A stretch of DNA of 64,000 nucleotides, from positions 201,778,276 to 201,842,275 of the forward strand of contig NC_089492.1 in NCBI RefSeq assembly GCF_036850765.1. The letters are read 5' to 3'. A model generated the notes under the pieces. That model saw only the letters and a list, made by a program, of their open reading frames with translations, was not told where the DNA came from and did no database searches. Numbering within the stretch: the first letter of the stretch is position 1; each line of letters begins with the position of its first letter. Shown one piece after another: positions 50,105 to 60,062 of the stretch. Made by a program: the position numbers and the translations under genes. The stretch comes from Saccopteryx bilineata (lineage: Eukaryota > Chordata > Mammalia > Chiroptera > Emballonuridae).

Positions 50105-50291
50105 TTTATTTCACACCATGCAATGTCAATTATAACATTAAAAAGTGACAACAGCTATAAGCTGCAATTTTACATTTATACATTGGAAATGTCCATTTTC
50201 AAAAGCTGAACATAATCACCATACTGTCATAACAGCTAAGCTTCAACTCAACTGTTTATACAGGTAAAATTTACTATGAAAAACAATGATT
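50105..50291 (-). other. RANBP2: RANBP2 3' UTR (minimum extent; distal end unknown)
   Basis: The sequence after the stop is AT-rich and not repetitive. The first AATAAA on the minus strand is at 50110-50105; others lie at about 50013, 49910 and 49438. The gap to CCDC138 is about 1 kb in human as I recall. That suggests the UTR may run on to roughly 48.2-49.4 kb and would then contain the SINE at 48970-49288. Without transcript data the real end cannot be fixed. Confidence 0.55.
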
Positions 50292-50597
50292 TTATATCTG
50301 TCCACATTCTGTGATACTAATTCTTTGACTAACAGACCCATTAGGAGAACCAAGTGACTCAATCTTCTTCACAGTATCCATGCCATCCTTAACAAACCCA
50401 AATACTACATGCTTAAAGTCTAAATGTTCTGCTTTCTTCAATGTTATAAAAAATTGAGAATTATTGGTATTCTGGCCTCGATTCGCCATTGACAGTAAAC
50501 CAGGACCAGTATGTTTCACATCAAAATTTTCATCTTCAAATTGATTTCCATAAATAGACTGTCCTCCTGTTCCATCATGTTTGGTGATATCTCCACC
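50292..50597 (-). CDS. RANBP2: RANBP2 terminal coding exon, cyclophilin domain and stop
   Basis: After acceptor TTTTTTTCAG the exon reads [20 protein letters not shown] ... [20 protein letters not shown] ... [20 protein letters not shown] and ends ITECGQI with a TAA stop at 50294-50292. It is the second half of the cyclophilin fold. The Trp that confers cyclosporin binding in cyclophilin A is His here (AEHLDFKH), as in other RANBP2 proteins. The 3' UTR follows below 50291. Confidence 0.97.
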   Translation of the reverse strand, partial: GGDITKHDGTGGQSIYGNQFEDENFDVKHTGPGLLSMANRGQNTNNSQFFITLKKAEHLDFKHVVFGFVKDGMDTVKKIESLGSPNGSVSQRISITECGQI

Positions 50598-53500
50598 CTG
50601 AAAAAAAAGTTTTGATTAATAGGAATCCTGAATAAAATATTAAAATACACACCAACTATCTAACTCTTAGAGCAGTGGTTCTCAACCTTTCTAATGCCGT
50701 GACTCTGTAATACAGTTCCTCATGTTGCGGTGACCCCAAACCAAAAAATAATTTTGGTGGCTACTTCATAACTGTAATTTTGCTACAGTTATGATTCGGA
50801 ATGTAAATCCTGATATGTATTATATATTTTCCGATGGCTTTAGGTGACCCCGCTGGGGTCGCGACCCACAGGTTGAGAACCGCTGCCTTAGAGGGTAAAT
50901 CCTAAACACTGAGACTGCTTGAAAATGTGGTAAGAAAACTAATAAATATCCATTTTTGAAAGATAAGAAAAATGACAAGAGGTCTTTTTCCCACACTCAA
51001 TTTTATAGCAGGTTTAAAGGTACTAGAAATTTCAGGCCTTGGCCAGTTGCTCAGTGGATAGAACACTGGTCCAGCATATGGACATCCCAGGTTTGATTCC
51101 CAATCAGGGCACAGGAGAAGCAACCACTTGCTTCTCTCTCCACTCTCTCCCTCCCATTGCCAGTGGCTTGATTGGTTCGAGCATCAGCCCTAAGCACTGA
51201 GGATAACTCAGTCAGTCTGAGCACATCGGCCTCAGGAACTAAAAATAGCTCGGTTGATTCAAGCATCGGCCCAACACAGGGGTTGCTGGGTGGGTCCCAT
51301 TTGGGCACATGCGGGAATCTGTCTCATTATCTCTGTTCATCTTAAAACAAGAGAGAGAAATTTCAACCTAAAATGGTTGAAATTTTGTGGGGGTAGGATG
51401 CTGGGGTGGTAACACCAACTAATGTATGAAAAACTAAGGAAATCTTAGAAAAATTACAGTGCAGGTAAGGAGAAAGACTCAAATTTCTCAATTAGGGTGG
51501 TACAGTTTTCTAGACTTCAGTTGTTGACACACAGTCAGTACTTACTTGGCAAACAAAACCTGGAATTACTCTGTGAAAAATGGAGTTCTTGAAACCAAAG
51601 CCCTTCTCTCCAGTGCACAATGCTCTGAAGTTCTCAGCAGTTATAGGAACAATGCTTGAAAATAATTCCATGGTTATACGTCCTAGAGGTTTGTTGTCTG
51701 CACAAACATCAAAAAATACCACTGGATTTGTCTCCTTTGATAATTCTGCTGTCAGTGATACCTGTCCCTCCTGAAGCTTCAATAAATTCTGTTGACATTC
51801 TTCAAATTTTTTCTTAAAACAATCAGCCATTTCTTTAGTTTTAAATCTCACTGCAAGCTGTTCCACTTTGGCTTCCCCATCTATTAAACAACAACAACAA
51901 AACAACACAATGACCTTAGTATCAACATAACTGTTATAATATTTGTTATGGATTTTAGCAAAGTCCAATGAATGAAAAGTAGCATTTGAATGTACCAGCA
52001 TAATCTGAGGCAGTCCAAACTAAAGCATTGTTGGAAACATTTAAGGGTTTTAATTCCATTGTTTTGGTAATAACATGGTTTGCACACACTTTAAAGACTT
52101 GGTCTCTTCTCATTAGAATCCGATAGTAATTCTTCAGTGTATGCCAAAGAATCTTAAAATCTCCAACACCACGCTCCTTCCACTGACTGGCATCTCGATC
52201 CCATCTGTAAAGTTTGGCTCTCTCTTTAAATAAAATTTCTTCATCTTCTTCTCCAGATTTTACTTCTACCTATGACAGATAAAAAATAAGGTATGTTTAT
52301 AACATATTCTATAGTCAATCCAAAGATACAAATTCCTTAAAATACTGTCTTTGTAATGACATTAACAGAATTTGAACTGTACTATCAAAGTAAATGGTAA
52401 TATCTAGCACTAGGAAATATATCTGATTTAGATGAGGCAGTTAAGACATGATCTGTTATTACTTTTCTCTTATGCAGTCTTTTTCCTCCTTATGAAAATC
52501 AAACAGGAGAGGTGTCAGAAAGTTCTTCAGGAGACATATTAACTCCTGTTGAGGTCGAAAACTGACAAATTAATTTGTCTAAAACAACATTCTTATCTAG
52601 AAAATGTTGTTTATTTTTATTATTGATAAGGCTTTAGCAAGTATGAGATTAGACAATTTTGCCCCCAGAATTATGTTATGAAACATGATATTCTAACATA
52701 TGAGAAATTAGCTCTTTCCAAAAATTTCATATATGATATTCCAAACACTATTTATATATAAATATAAATGCTGACCAAGAAGGTAAAATGTACTTAAAGG
52801 CTGAACTTCTGACAACAAAGGGCTTCCATGTGAAATTATAAATATTCTGAAAATAAATGCAAACTACGCTAACTAACCCTACTAATCAAGTTTTGAACCT
52901 AACACATGAAGTAAATTATTAGTAAGATTTTCATCCTTTCATATTTACCTCTGGCAATGACACTATTGGTTCAAAATGGACGTCTTCATTATAAACTACT
53001 TCTTCATCACTACCACCTTCTTCTTCGCTAATTTTACTGGTTGACTGTGTTCCAAACACTGCTGCTCCAGTATTTGCCCACTGGAAATTTTTATCTGATG
53101 AATAAATCACAATATTTCAACAGTGCTATTTTTATAAGCTTTTAATTCTCGAATTAAATTACTTCATCAATGCATCAAATTTCCGATGATGTAACATAAA
53201 GTTCTAGTTAAAAAATGTCTAAAATTATATTATTCTGTCAAATTCAACTCACATAGTGAGTACAGATTATATTTAGTACTGTTTATGCTTAGAGATACAA
53301 GATAAAATAATCTGACCTGTACACAAACTTCTTAATACTAAACCACGTAAGAGCTTTCAATAATGAAGCTCTTATGTGTACATACCTTGGAATTCTCAAA
53401 ACTAAGCTCAACTCTAAAGGTAGTTTATATCATAAAATATTTTATCTCATGAGAAAAATAGCTTTGAACCTAAAAATATCCTCAAAGAGGCCAAATCTGT

Positions 53501-56500
53501 TCCAAATTAGCCAAAGAAGCCTAAACATATACCCTTGGAGGCTGTGGCAGAACATTTTAAAACTCCTCTATAGCAATTGTTCTTAACACTGAATACATAT
53601 TAGGATCACACCAAGAATTTTTGTAAACTATTGTACAAATACCTGCAGTACCATTCCCAAGGAGCTCAATATAACTATCATGTAGTTTTCAGGATTTTTT
53701 AAAGCTCCCAGGAAATTCTAATAGGAAGCCAAGAGTTGAAAACCACTGTTCCTCTTGGGATCAGGGAGAATTCATACAACAAAAGTATAAAAATAATCAT
53801 GTCAATAATATCAATTTTCTAACAGTCTAGGTAATTACTAGTACCTAGGAGGCTTCCAATACATTTCCGGGTTCAATGAAAACACTACAAAAATCTGAAG
53901 GAAATATGATAAAATGGTAATCATTGACAAAAATGAACAGTAGCTGAACAGGTGTTCCTTATTATTCTCTTAGTTTCCATATAAAGTATGACAAAAACAG
54001 TTGATAGATTTGTGTGAATAGGACTTTCAGAATAAAATTAGTAGGAACAGGAACAGAACTAAACAAAAGTAAACAAAAAAAATGAACAAAGAATGAATAA
54101 AGAAAAAGTAATAACCATAGAAATAATAGGTAAGAGAAGAACAACCCACCCCCAGAAAAACAAAAAAAAAAGGTTTAAGATCCAAAATGTCCACACAATG
54201 TCAAGTTAAAAAAAAAAACCAACTCACATTCTAGTGAAATTTATTACCTCTTTAAAAAAAACAGAAAAATTAAAGGGCCCTGGCAGGGTAGCTCAATTTG
54301 GTTGAAGCATCACCCTGATGTGCCAGGATTATAGGTTTAATCCACCAGTCCGACACATATAAGAAGCAACCAACAAATGCACAACTAAGGGAGCAACAAA
54401 TTGATGCTTCTCTCCCTCATATAAATAAATTTAAAAGTTAAAAAAAATTAACAAATTAAAAAAATTAAGTCCTAGACCTGGCCAGCTGGCTCAGCAGTTG
54501 AGGGTTCACCGGGTCTGAGGATATCCTGGATTCAATTCCCTCCCAGTCAGGGCACACAGGAGAATGACCATCTGCTTCTTCACCCCTCTCCCTCTCACTT
54601 CTCTTTCTCTTCCCCTCCCGCAGCCATGGCTCGACTGGAGCGAGGCCAGGTGCTAAGGATGGCCTCATGGCCTCCACTGCAGGAGCTAAGAAGAGCTCAA
54701 TTGCTGAGCAATGGAGTAATGCCCCAGATGGACAGAAAATCACCCCGTTAGGGGACTTGCCGGGTAGATCCCCATTGGGGGCTACCAGCAGTCTGTCTCT
54801 GCCTCCCCTCCTAGCACTTAATAAAAATAAAATAAAAATTAAATTCTACAAGCTCTTAATAAAAGATAAAAGACTGAAATTCAAAATTATGAAGAAATTT
54901 ACAAGTGTGACAATTCCCTATGAAAACCTAGATGATACAAAAAAAATTGATTCCAGGTGATTTACAGTTTCAAATACTATTTTGTGCTTGATAGCACAAT
55001 CTGATTAAAGCAGTCACCACAGGAGAAAAGTAACAAGAGTTTTAAAAAAGTAATGGCAAAATCGGAAGATAAATAAAAACACAAACAAAAAATTAACTGA
55101 TAAAACCAAAGGCTACTTCTCTGAAAAGACAAAGTACAAACTTCTTTCAGATCTAAAAATAAAATAAAGGAAGAATTGTAGTTTAAAACAAAAGGTTGGT
55201 GAATGATCTCACTGAAAAATGAAAAGTGTAGGTGAGGAGTGTATGTCAGTGGGTAAGTCTTAAGGCAGGGGTCCCCAAACTTTTTACACAGGGGGCCAGT
55301 TCACTGTCCCTCAGACCGTTGGAGGGCCAGACTATAAAAAAAATATGAACAAATCCCTGTGCACATTGCATATATCTTATTTTAAAGTAAAAAACAAAAC
55401 GAGAACAAATACAATATTTAAAATAAAGAATGAGTAAATTTAAATCAACAAACTGACCAGTATTTCAATGAGAACTATGCTCCTCTCAGTGACCACCAAT
55501 GAAAGAGGTGCCCCTTCTGGAAGTGCGATGGGGGCCGGATAAATGGCCTCAGGGGGCCGCACGCGGCCCGCAGGCCGTAGTTTGGGGACCCCTGTCTTAA
55601 GGTATGCCTCCATAATGAGATCTGGGTCTTGCTTATTTTATACTTTGTACAGTATCGACAGGATACTATATAACAAGCAAACTAACATGTCAATTTCTAT
55701 TTGGCATTATTGTTTGTGGATAACTATACCCGCTATATTGCTGTATTTGTTGACCTATTATTACCTTGAGACTTCAGACTACTTCATAAATTAAAACAAA
55801 AAAAAGGCAACGTGACATCAGTGAACTTAAAAATTCCAACATAAAATATCTAAAGGTAATTTCTAAAAGTTTTATATGTAGTTCCTTTTAGGGCCAGGAG
55901 GTGTGTAACAATTGTAAATATGTGATAGGGCAAAAGAACTATTTCTGATTTAGATTAGTAATTTATTCAACAAACCAAATACTTTGTGCAAGGACAATTT
56001 AAGTGGTGCTATAAGATATATGAATGACAGTATAAGAATAAAAAAATGTAATATGCCAAAAACTTGAAACAATCAAGAAAATGGATTTTTTACTATAAAA
56101 GACACCAAAAGGGACAAAAAAACCCATCAGAAAGAACACCACTAAAAATGAAAGAGTTCACCATTTAGCACAATAAATTAGCATAATTAAAATCTAATCA
56201 AAGATATTATAAATATAGAAAATTATAAAATCAGCTCCTTAAAAAATATAAATGCACAAGTCTTGAAATGTTAACAAATCAAATCTAACTGTGCAACTAA
56301 AAAAACAATGTATCAAAATCATAGTTATCCAAAACTGGAAAGAGGGTTTTATATTTCAGGAGGAGGACAACTATCAGCATTATTTATATAGCATTAAGAG
56401 GAAATTCTTATAATTACAGTAGTAAACGTCAAAAATAAAGTACAGAAGCCCTTCCTTATCAAAAACATTAAATGAACTGGAGGATGGGGACAGGGGAATA

Positions 56501-56690
56501 AATGTCGAACTTATTTAAAACACTGTGGCCTTTGAGTTGTGCTTAAATTCTGTAGCATGACCACTAAAATCCCTCCGCCTGATCTTACCTTTGGAACCGA
56601 AGGCAAAATCCCCAGAATTACTGGAAGCTAAGTCTGCAAATGACAGCCCTGTACTGCTCCCAAATCCAAATGAAATTGTTTTGCTTTCCT
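50292..56690 (-). CDS. RANBP2: RANBP2 (Nup358) 3' part: last five coding exons
   Basis: Gene-level entry for the C-terminal 387 residues of the giant nucleoporin RanBP2/Nup358, which forms cytoplasmic filaments of the nuclear pore, binds Ran-GTP, acts as a SUMO E3 and ends in a cyclophilin domain. Exons 56589-56690, 52949-53094, 51996-52269, 51546-51880 and 50292-50597 (102, 146, 274, 335 and 306 nt) join in frame with GT/AG sites. In order they encode an FG-containing linker, an acidic linker, the fourth Ran-binding domain and the peptidyl-prolyl isomerase-like domain. The 5 kb central exon and the N-terminal exons are beyond the right edge. The frame is unbroken, so this looks like the true gene, not one of the duplicated RGPD-type copies; in primates those usually have a different C-terminus. 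Confidence 0.95.
50673..50885. mobile_element. SPIN-like non-autonomous hAT element, 213 bp
   Basis: Lies in the last intron of RANBP2. It starts CAGTGGTTCTCAACCTTTCT and ends CAGGTTGAGAACCGCTG. Interior phrases TACAGTTCCTCATGTTG and GGGGTCGCGACCCACAGG are those I associate with the SPIN hAT family. Flanks TCTTAGAG and CCTTAGAG (7 of 8) give the target duplication. A short internally deleted form without transposase. Confidence 0.88.
51034..51352 (+). mobile_element. Old Rhin/VES-type SINE in RANBP2 last intron
   Basis: GGCCTTGGCCAGTTGCTCAG head, AACAAGAGAGAG tail. GAAATTTCA flanks both sides. Confidence 0.85.
51546..51880 (-). CDS. RANBP2: RANBP2 exon, end of RanBD4 and start of cyclophilin domain
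   Basis: A 335-nt exon (acceptor TTTAATAG, donor GTAAGT). The first part, [20 protein letters not shown] to FEECQQNLL, closes the Ran-binding domain with its C-terminal helix. After a short linker the cyclophilin fold begins at [20 protein letters not shown] and runs through [11 protein letters not shown], which carries the catalytic-type Arg of FHR. The CypA Met of FMCQ is Val here. Ends in phase 0. Confidence 0.96.
51996..52269 (-). CDS. RANBP2: RANBP2 exon, Ran-binding domain 4 (third from last)
   Basis: A 274-nt exon with acceptor GTCATAG and donor GTACAT. It contains [40 protein letters not shown] and the Ran-GTP-contacting [16 protein letters not shown]. This is the PH-like core of the fourth Ran-binding domain and ends WTASDYA plus one base. 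Confidence 0.96.
52270..52948. other. RANBP2 intron, unique
   Basis: AT-rich DNA between the RanBD4 exon and the acidic-linker exon. Nothing recognised. Confidence 0.5.
52949..53094 (-). CDS. RANBP2: RANBP2 exon, acidic linker before RanBD4 (fourth from last)
   Basis: A 146-nt exon: [20 protein letters not shown], then [20 protein letters not shown], then FEPIVSLPE. Acceptor CATCAG, donor GTAAAT. The acidic stretch followed by [10 protein letters not shown] is the standard lead-in of a Ran-binding domain. Phase 1 in, phase 0 out. Confidence 0.95.
53095..54270. other. RANBP2 intron, AT-rich, no gene seen
   Basis: Upstream of the acidic-linker exon. No recognisable repeat except possible old remnants (GAAAACCACTGTTCCTCTTG at about 53740). 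Confidence 0.5.
54275..54445 (+). mobile_element. Short old tRNA-derived SINE
   Basis: GGCCCTGGCAGGGTAGCTCA head, GGTTTAATCCACCAGTCCGA, A-rich end. Confidence 0.75.
54474..54835 (+). mobile_element. Older Rhin/VES-type SINE
   Basis: GACCTGGCCAGCTGGCTCAG head, tail AATAAAAATAAAATAAAAAT. Confidence 0.85.
55266..55594. mobile_element. Non-autonomous hAT element of another family, 329 bp
   Basis: Starts CAGGGGTCCCCAAAC and ends GTTTGGGGACCCCTG, exact inverted repeats. A perfect 8-bp duplication TCTTAAGG flanks it (55258-55265, 55595-55602). Lies in a RANBP2 intron. Contains GGGCCGCACGCGGCCCGC near its right end, still CpG-rich, which suggests a fairly recent insertion. Confidence 0.92.
55603..56588. 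other. RANBP2 intron, AT-rich
   Basis: No gene or clear repeat seen between the hAT at 55266 and the FG exon. Confidence 0.5.
56589..56690 (-). CDS. RANBP2: RANBP2 exon, FG-repeat linker (fifth from last)
   Basis: A 102-nt exon, acceptor TTGGCAG, donor GTAAGA, starting and ending with one base carried. It reads [20 protein letters not shown] then [14 protein letters not shown]. The FG dipeptides and Ser/Gly richness are those of nucleoporin FG segments between the SUMO E3 region and the last Ran-binding domain. Confidence 0.93.
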
Positions 56691-56889
56691 CTGCCAAAAG
56701 GAAAAGAAAATTTTAAATTCCATTTAATATACATTAAATATCAAAGTTTTACTGAGGATCTAGAAACAATGGGGGTAGAACCTTCTTTGCTACTGAGGGG
56801 TTTGAGGGTTGGTATGCAGTTATCTTCTGGCTGTTTCTCTGAGGAAAATTCACAAAATGCAGCCATTCTGAGCTTCTTCAGTATTTCTA

Positions 56890-57256
56890 ATTTTTTTTTT
56901 GTATTTTTTTGAAGTTGGAAACGGGGAGGCAGTCAGACAGACTCCCGCATGCGCCCAACTGGGATCTACCTGGTATGCCCAGCAGGGGGCGATGCTCTGC
57001 CCATCTGGGGCATCGCTCTGTTGCAACCAGAGCCATTCTAGCACCTGAGGCAGAGGCCATAGAGCCATACTCAGCGCCTGGGCCAACTTTGCTCCAATGG
57101 ATCCTTGGCTACGGGAGGGGAAGAGTGAGAGAGGAAGGAGAGGGGGAAGGGTGGAGAAGCAGATGGGCGCTTCTCCTGTGTGCCCTAGTGGGACTCAAAC
57201 CCGGGAATACTGCAAGCCAAGCAGACGCTCTACCACTGAGCCAACCGGCTAGGTCC
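56890..57256 (-). mobile_element. Rhin/VES-type SINE, antisense
   Basis: Minus-strand GGACCTAGCCGGTTGGCTCA head. CAGTATTTCTAAT / CAGTATTTTGAAT duplication. Confidence 0.92.
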
Positions 57257-57329
57257 AGTATTTTGAATTTTATAGGTACTATTTATTCCCAAAACTACAC
57301 CAAAAGCATGCCGAATATAATTTTCCTTT

Positions 57330-57492
57330 TTTTCCAATTTATTTTATTTCATTGTTCCATTTAGTAGTACACTTATTGGCTGCTTCTCATATGTGCCCTG
57401 ACCAGGGATTGAACCCACAATGGAACCCGCGACCACTGAGTGACACGCTGGAAGGACACTCGATCCACTGAAGTACCCTGCCAAGGCCCAGG
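57330..57492 (-). mobile_element. Short old tRNA-derived SINE, antisense
   Basis: Minus-strand GGCCTTGGCAGGGTACTTCA head, TGACCAGGGATTGAACCC on the plus strand marks its B-box. Confidence 0.7.
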
Positions 57493-58561
57493 CCCTATTT
57501 TTTTTATTTAAATTTATTGTGTTTACATAGATTCTAGTGTCCCCCAAAAGCATCAGCACCTCCCCCACATTCCCTTCAACATCCCCTTTGCAGCCCTGCC
57601 AACAACGCCCTCCCTCTCCTTTCCGCCAGGATTTGCTTTTCTGCTCTCTATAACTGTGTTATGTGTATACAATTTCACCAATCTCTTTCCCTTCTCTGAT
57701 CCCATCCTCTCATCCCTTTCCCTTGGACCGTTTTCCCTCTGGTCCCTTTGATCCTGCCTCTGTCTCTATTCTATTCCTCAGTTCACATTGTTCATTGGAT
57801 TTCTAAAATGAGTGAGGTCATATGATATTTTTCTTTCTCTGCCTGGCTTACTTCATGTAATAGTTTCCAGGTCCATCCATGTTGTTACAAAAGTAAGATT
57901 TCCTTCTTTTTCACGGCCACATAGTAATCCACTGTGTATATATAGCACCGCTTTTTAATCCACTCGTCCACTGATGGACACTTGGGCTGTTTCCAGATCT
58001 TGGCTATTGTGAACAATGCTGCCATAAACATGGGGTGCATTTCTTCTTTTGAATCAATGATGAGCTGTTCTTGGGTTATATTTCTAAAAGTGAAATGCCT
58101 GGGTCAAAAGGTTCCATTTTTAATTTTTTGAGGAATCTCCAATACTATTTTCCACAGTGGCTGCACCAGTCTGCATTATTACCAGCAGCGCAGGAAAGTT
58201 CCATTTTTTTTTCCACACCCTCACCAGCACTTAGTCTGTGTTGTTTTGTTAATACGTGTCATTCTGACTGGTGTGAGGTGATATCTCACTATGGTTTTAA
58301 TTTGCATTTCTCTAATGATTAGTGATGTACATTTTTTCATTTGCCTATAGGCCACCTGGATGTCCTCTTTAGAGAAGTGTCTATTCATTTCTTTTGCCCA
58401 TCTCTTGATTGGATTGTGTTATCTTCCTGGTGTTAAGTTTTACAAGTTCTTTATAAGTTTTAGTTACTAACCCCTTATCAGACTTATTGACGAATATTTC
58501 TCCCATTGTGTGTTTTGTCGGGTTTTCTTGTTCATACTGTCTTCAGCTGTACAAAATCTTT

Positions 58562-58960
58562 TTCTTTTTTTTTTTTCCATTTTTCTGAAGCTGGAAACAG
58601 GGAGAGACAGTCAGACAGACTCCCGCATGCGCCCGACCGGGATCCACCCGGCACGCCCACCAGGGGCGACGCTCTGCCCACCAGGGGGCGATGCTCTGCC
58701 CATCCTGGGCGTCGCCATGTTGCGACCAGAGCCACCCTAGCGCCTGAGGCAGAGGTCACAGAGCCATCCCCAGCGCCTGGGCCATCTTTGCTCCAATGGA
58801 GCCTTGGCTGCGGGAGGGGAAGAGAGAGACAGAGAGGAAAGCATGGCGGAGGGGTGGAGAAGCAAATGGGCGCTTCTCCTGTGTGCCCTGGCCGGGAATT
58901 GAACCCGGGTCCTCCGCACGCTAGGCTGACGCTCTACCGCTGAGCCAACCGGCCAGGGCC
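58562..58960 (-). mobile_element. Rhin/VES-type SINE, antisense, inside the L1
   Basis: Complete doubled-block variant. ACAAAATCTTTTT on both sides. Confidence 0.94.
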
Positions 58961-59716
58961 ACAAAATCTTTTTAGTTTGATATAATCCCATTAGTTTATC
59001 CTGTCTTTTATTTCACTTGCCCGTGGAAATAAATCGGAAAATATATTGTTATGAGAGATGTCAGAGAGCTTACTGACTATATTTTCTTCTAAGATGCTTA
59101 TGGTTTCACAACTTACACTTAAGTCTTTTATCCATTTTGAGTTTATTTTTGTGAATGGTGTAAGTTGGTGGTCTAGTTACATTTTTTTAAGGTAGCTGTC
59201 CAATTTCCCCAACACCATTTGTTAAAGAGACGGTCTTTACTCCATTGCATGCTATTACTTCCTTTGTCAAATATCAATTGTCCACAATGGTAAATAAAGG
59301 TGTATTTCTGGGTTCTCTGCTCTGTTCCTTTGATCAATTTCCTGGTTCTTATGCAGTGCCAAGCTGTTTTGAGTACAATGGCCAAGTAGTATAACTTGAT
59401 ATCAGAAGTATGATACCACCTGCTTTATGCTTCTTTTTCAAGATTGCTGAGGCTTTCATGTTTTTTGGTTCCATATGAATTTTTGGAATATTTGTTCTAT
59501 ATCTCTGAAGTATGTCATTGGTATTTTAATAGGAATTGCATTAAATTTACAGATTGCTTTGGGTAATATAGACATTTTAATGATGTTTACTCTTCCAATC
59601 CATACACACGGCATACACTTCCACTTGTTTGCATCATCCTTGATTTCTTTTATCAATGTTTTATAAGTTTCGAAGTACAAGTCTTTAATCTCCTTGGTTA
59701 TATTTACTCCTGGGGT

Positions 59717-60021
59717 CTGACCAGGCGGTGGCGCAGAAGATAGAGCATCAGACTGGGATGCCGAGGACCCAGGTTCGAGACCCCGAGGTCGCCAGCTTGA
59801 GTGCAGGCTCATCTGGTTTGAGCAAAAAGCTCACCAGCTGGACCCAAGGTCGCTGGCTCGAGCAAGGGGTTCCTCGGTCTGCTGAAGGCCCGCAGTCAAG
59901 GCACATGTGAGAAAGCAACCAATAAACAACTAAGGTGTCACAATGCGCAATGAAAAACTAACAATTGATGCTTCTCATCTCTCCGTTCCTGTTTGTCCCT
60001 ACCTATCCCTCTCTCTGTCTC

Positions 60022-60059
<38 letters not shown>
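59717..60059 (+). mobile_element. SINE of the CTGACCAGG family with long A tail, inside the L1
   Basis: GTCTGACCAGGCGGTGGCGC head and about 34 uninterrupted A residues, which suggests a recent insertion. ATTTACTCCTGGG flanks both sides. Confidence 0.94.
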
Positions 60060-60062
<3 letters not shown>

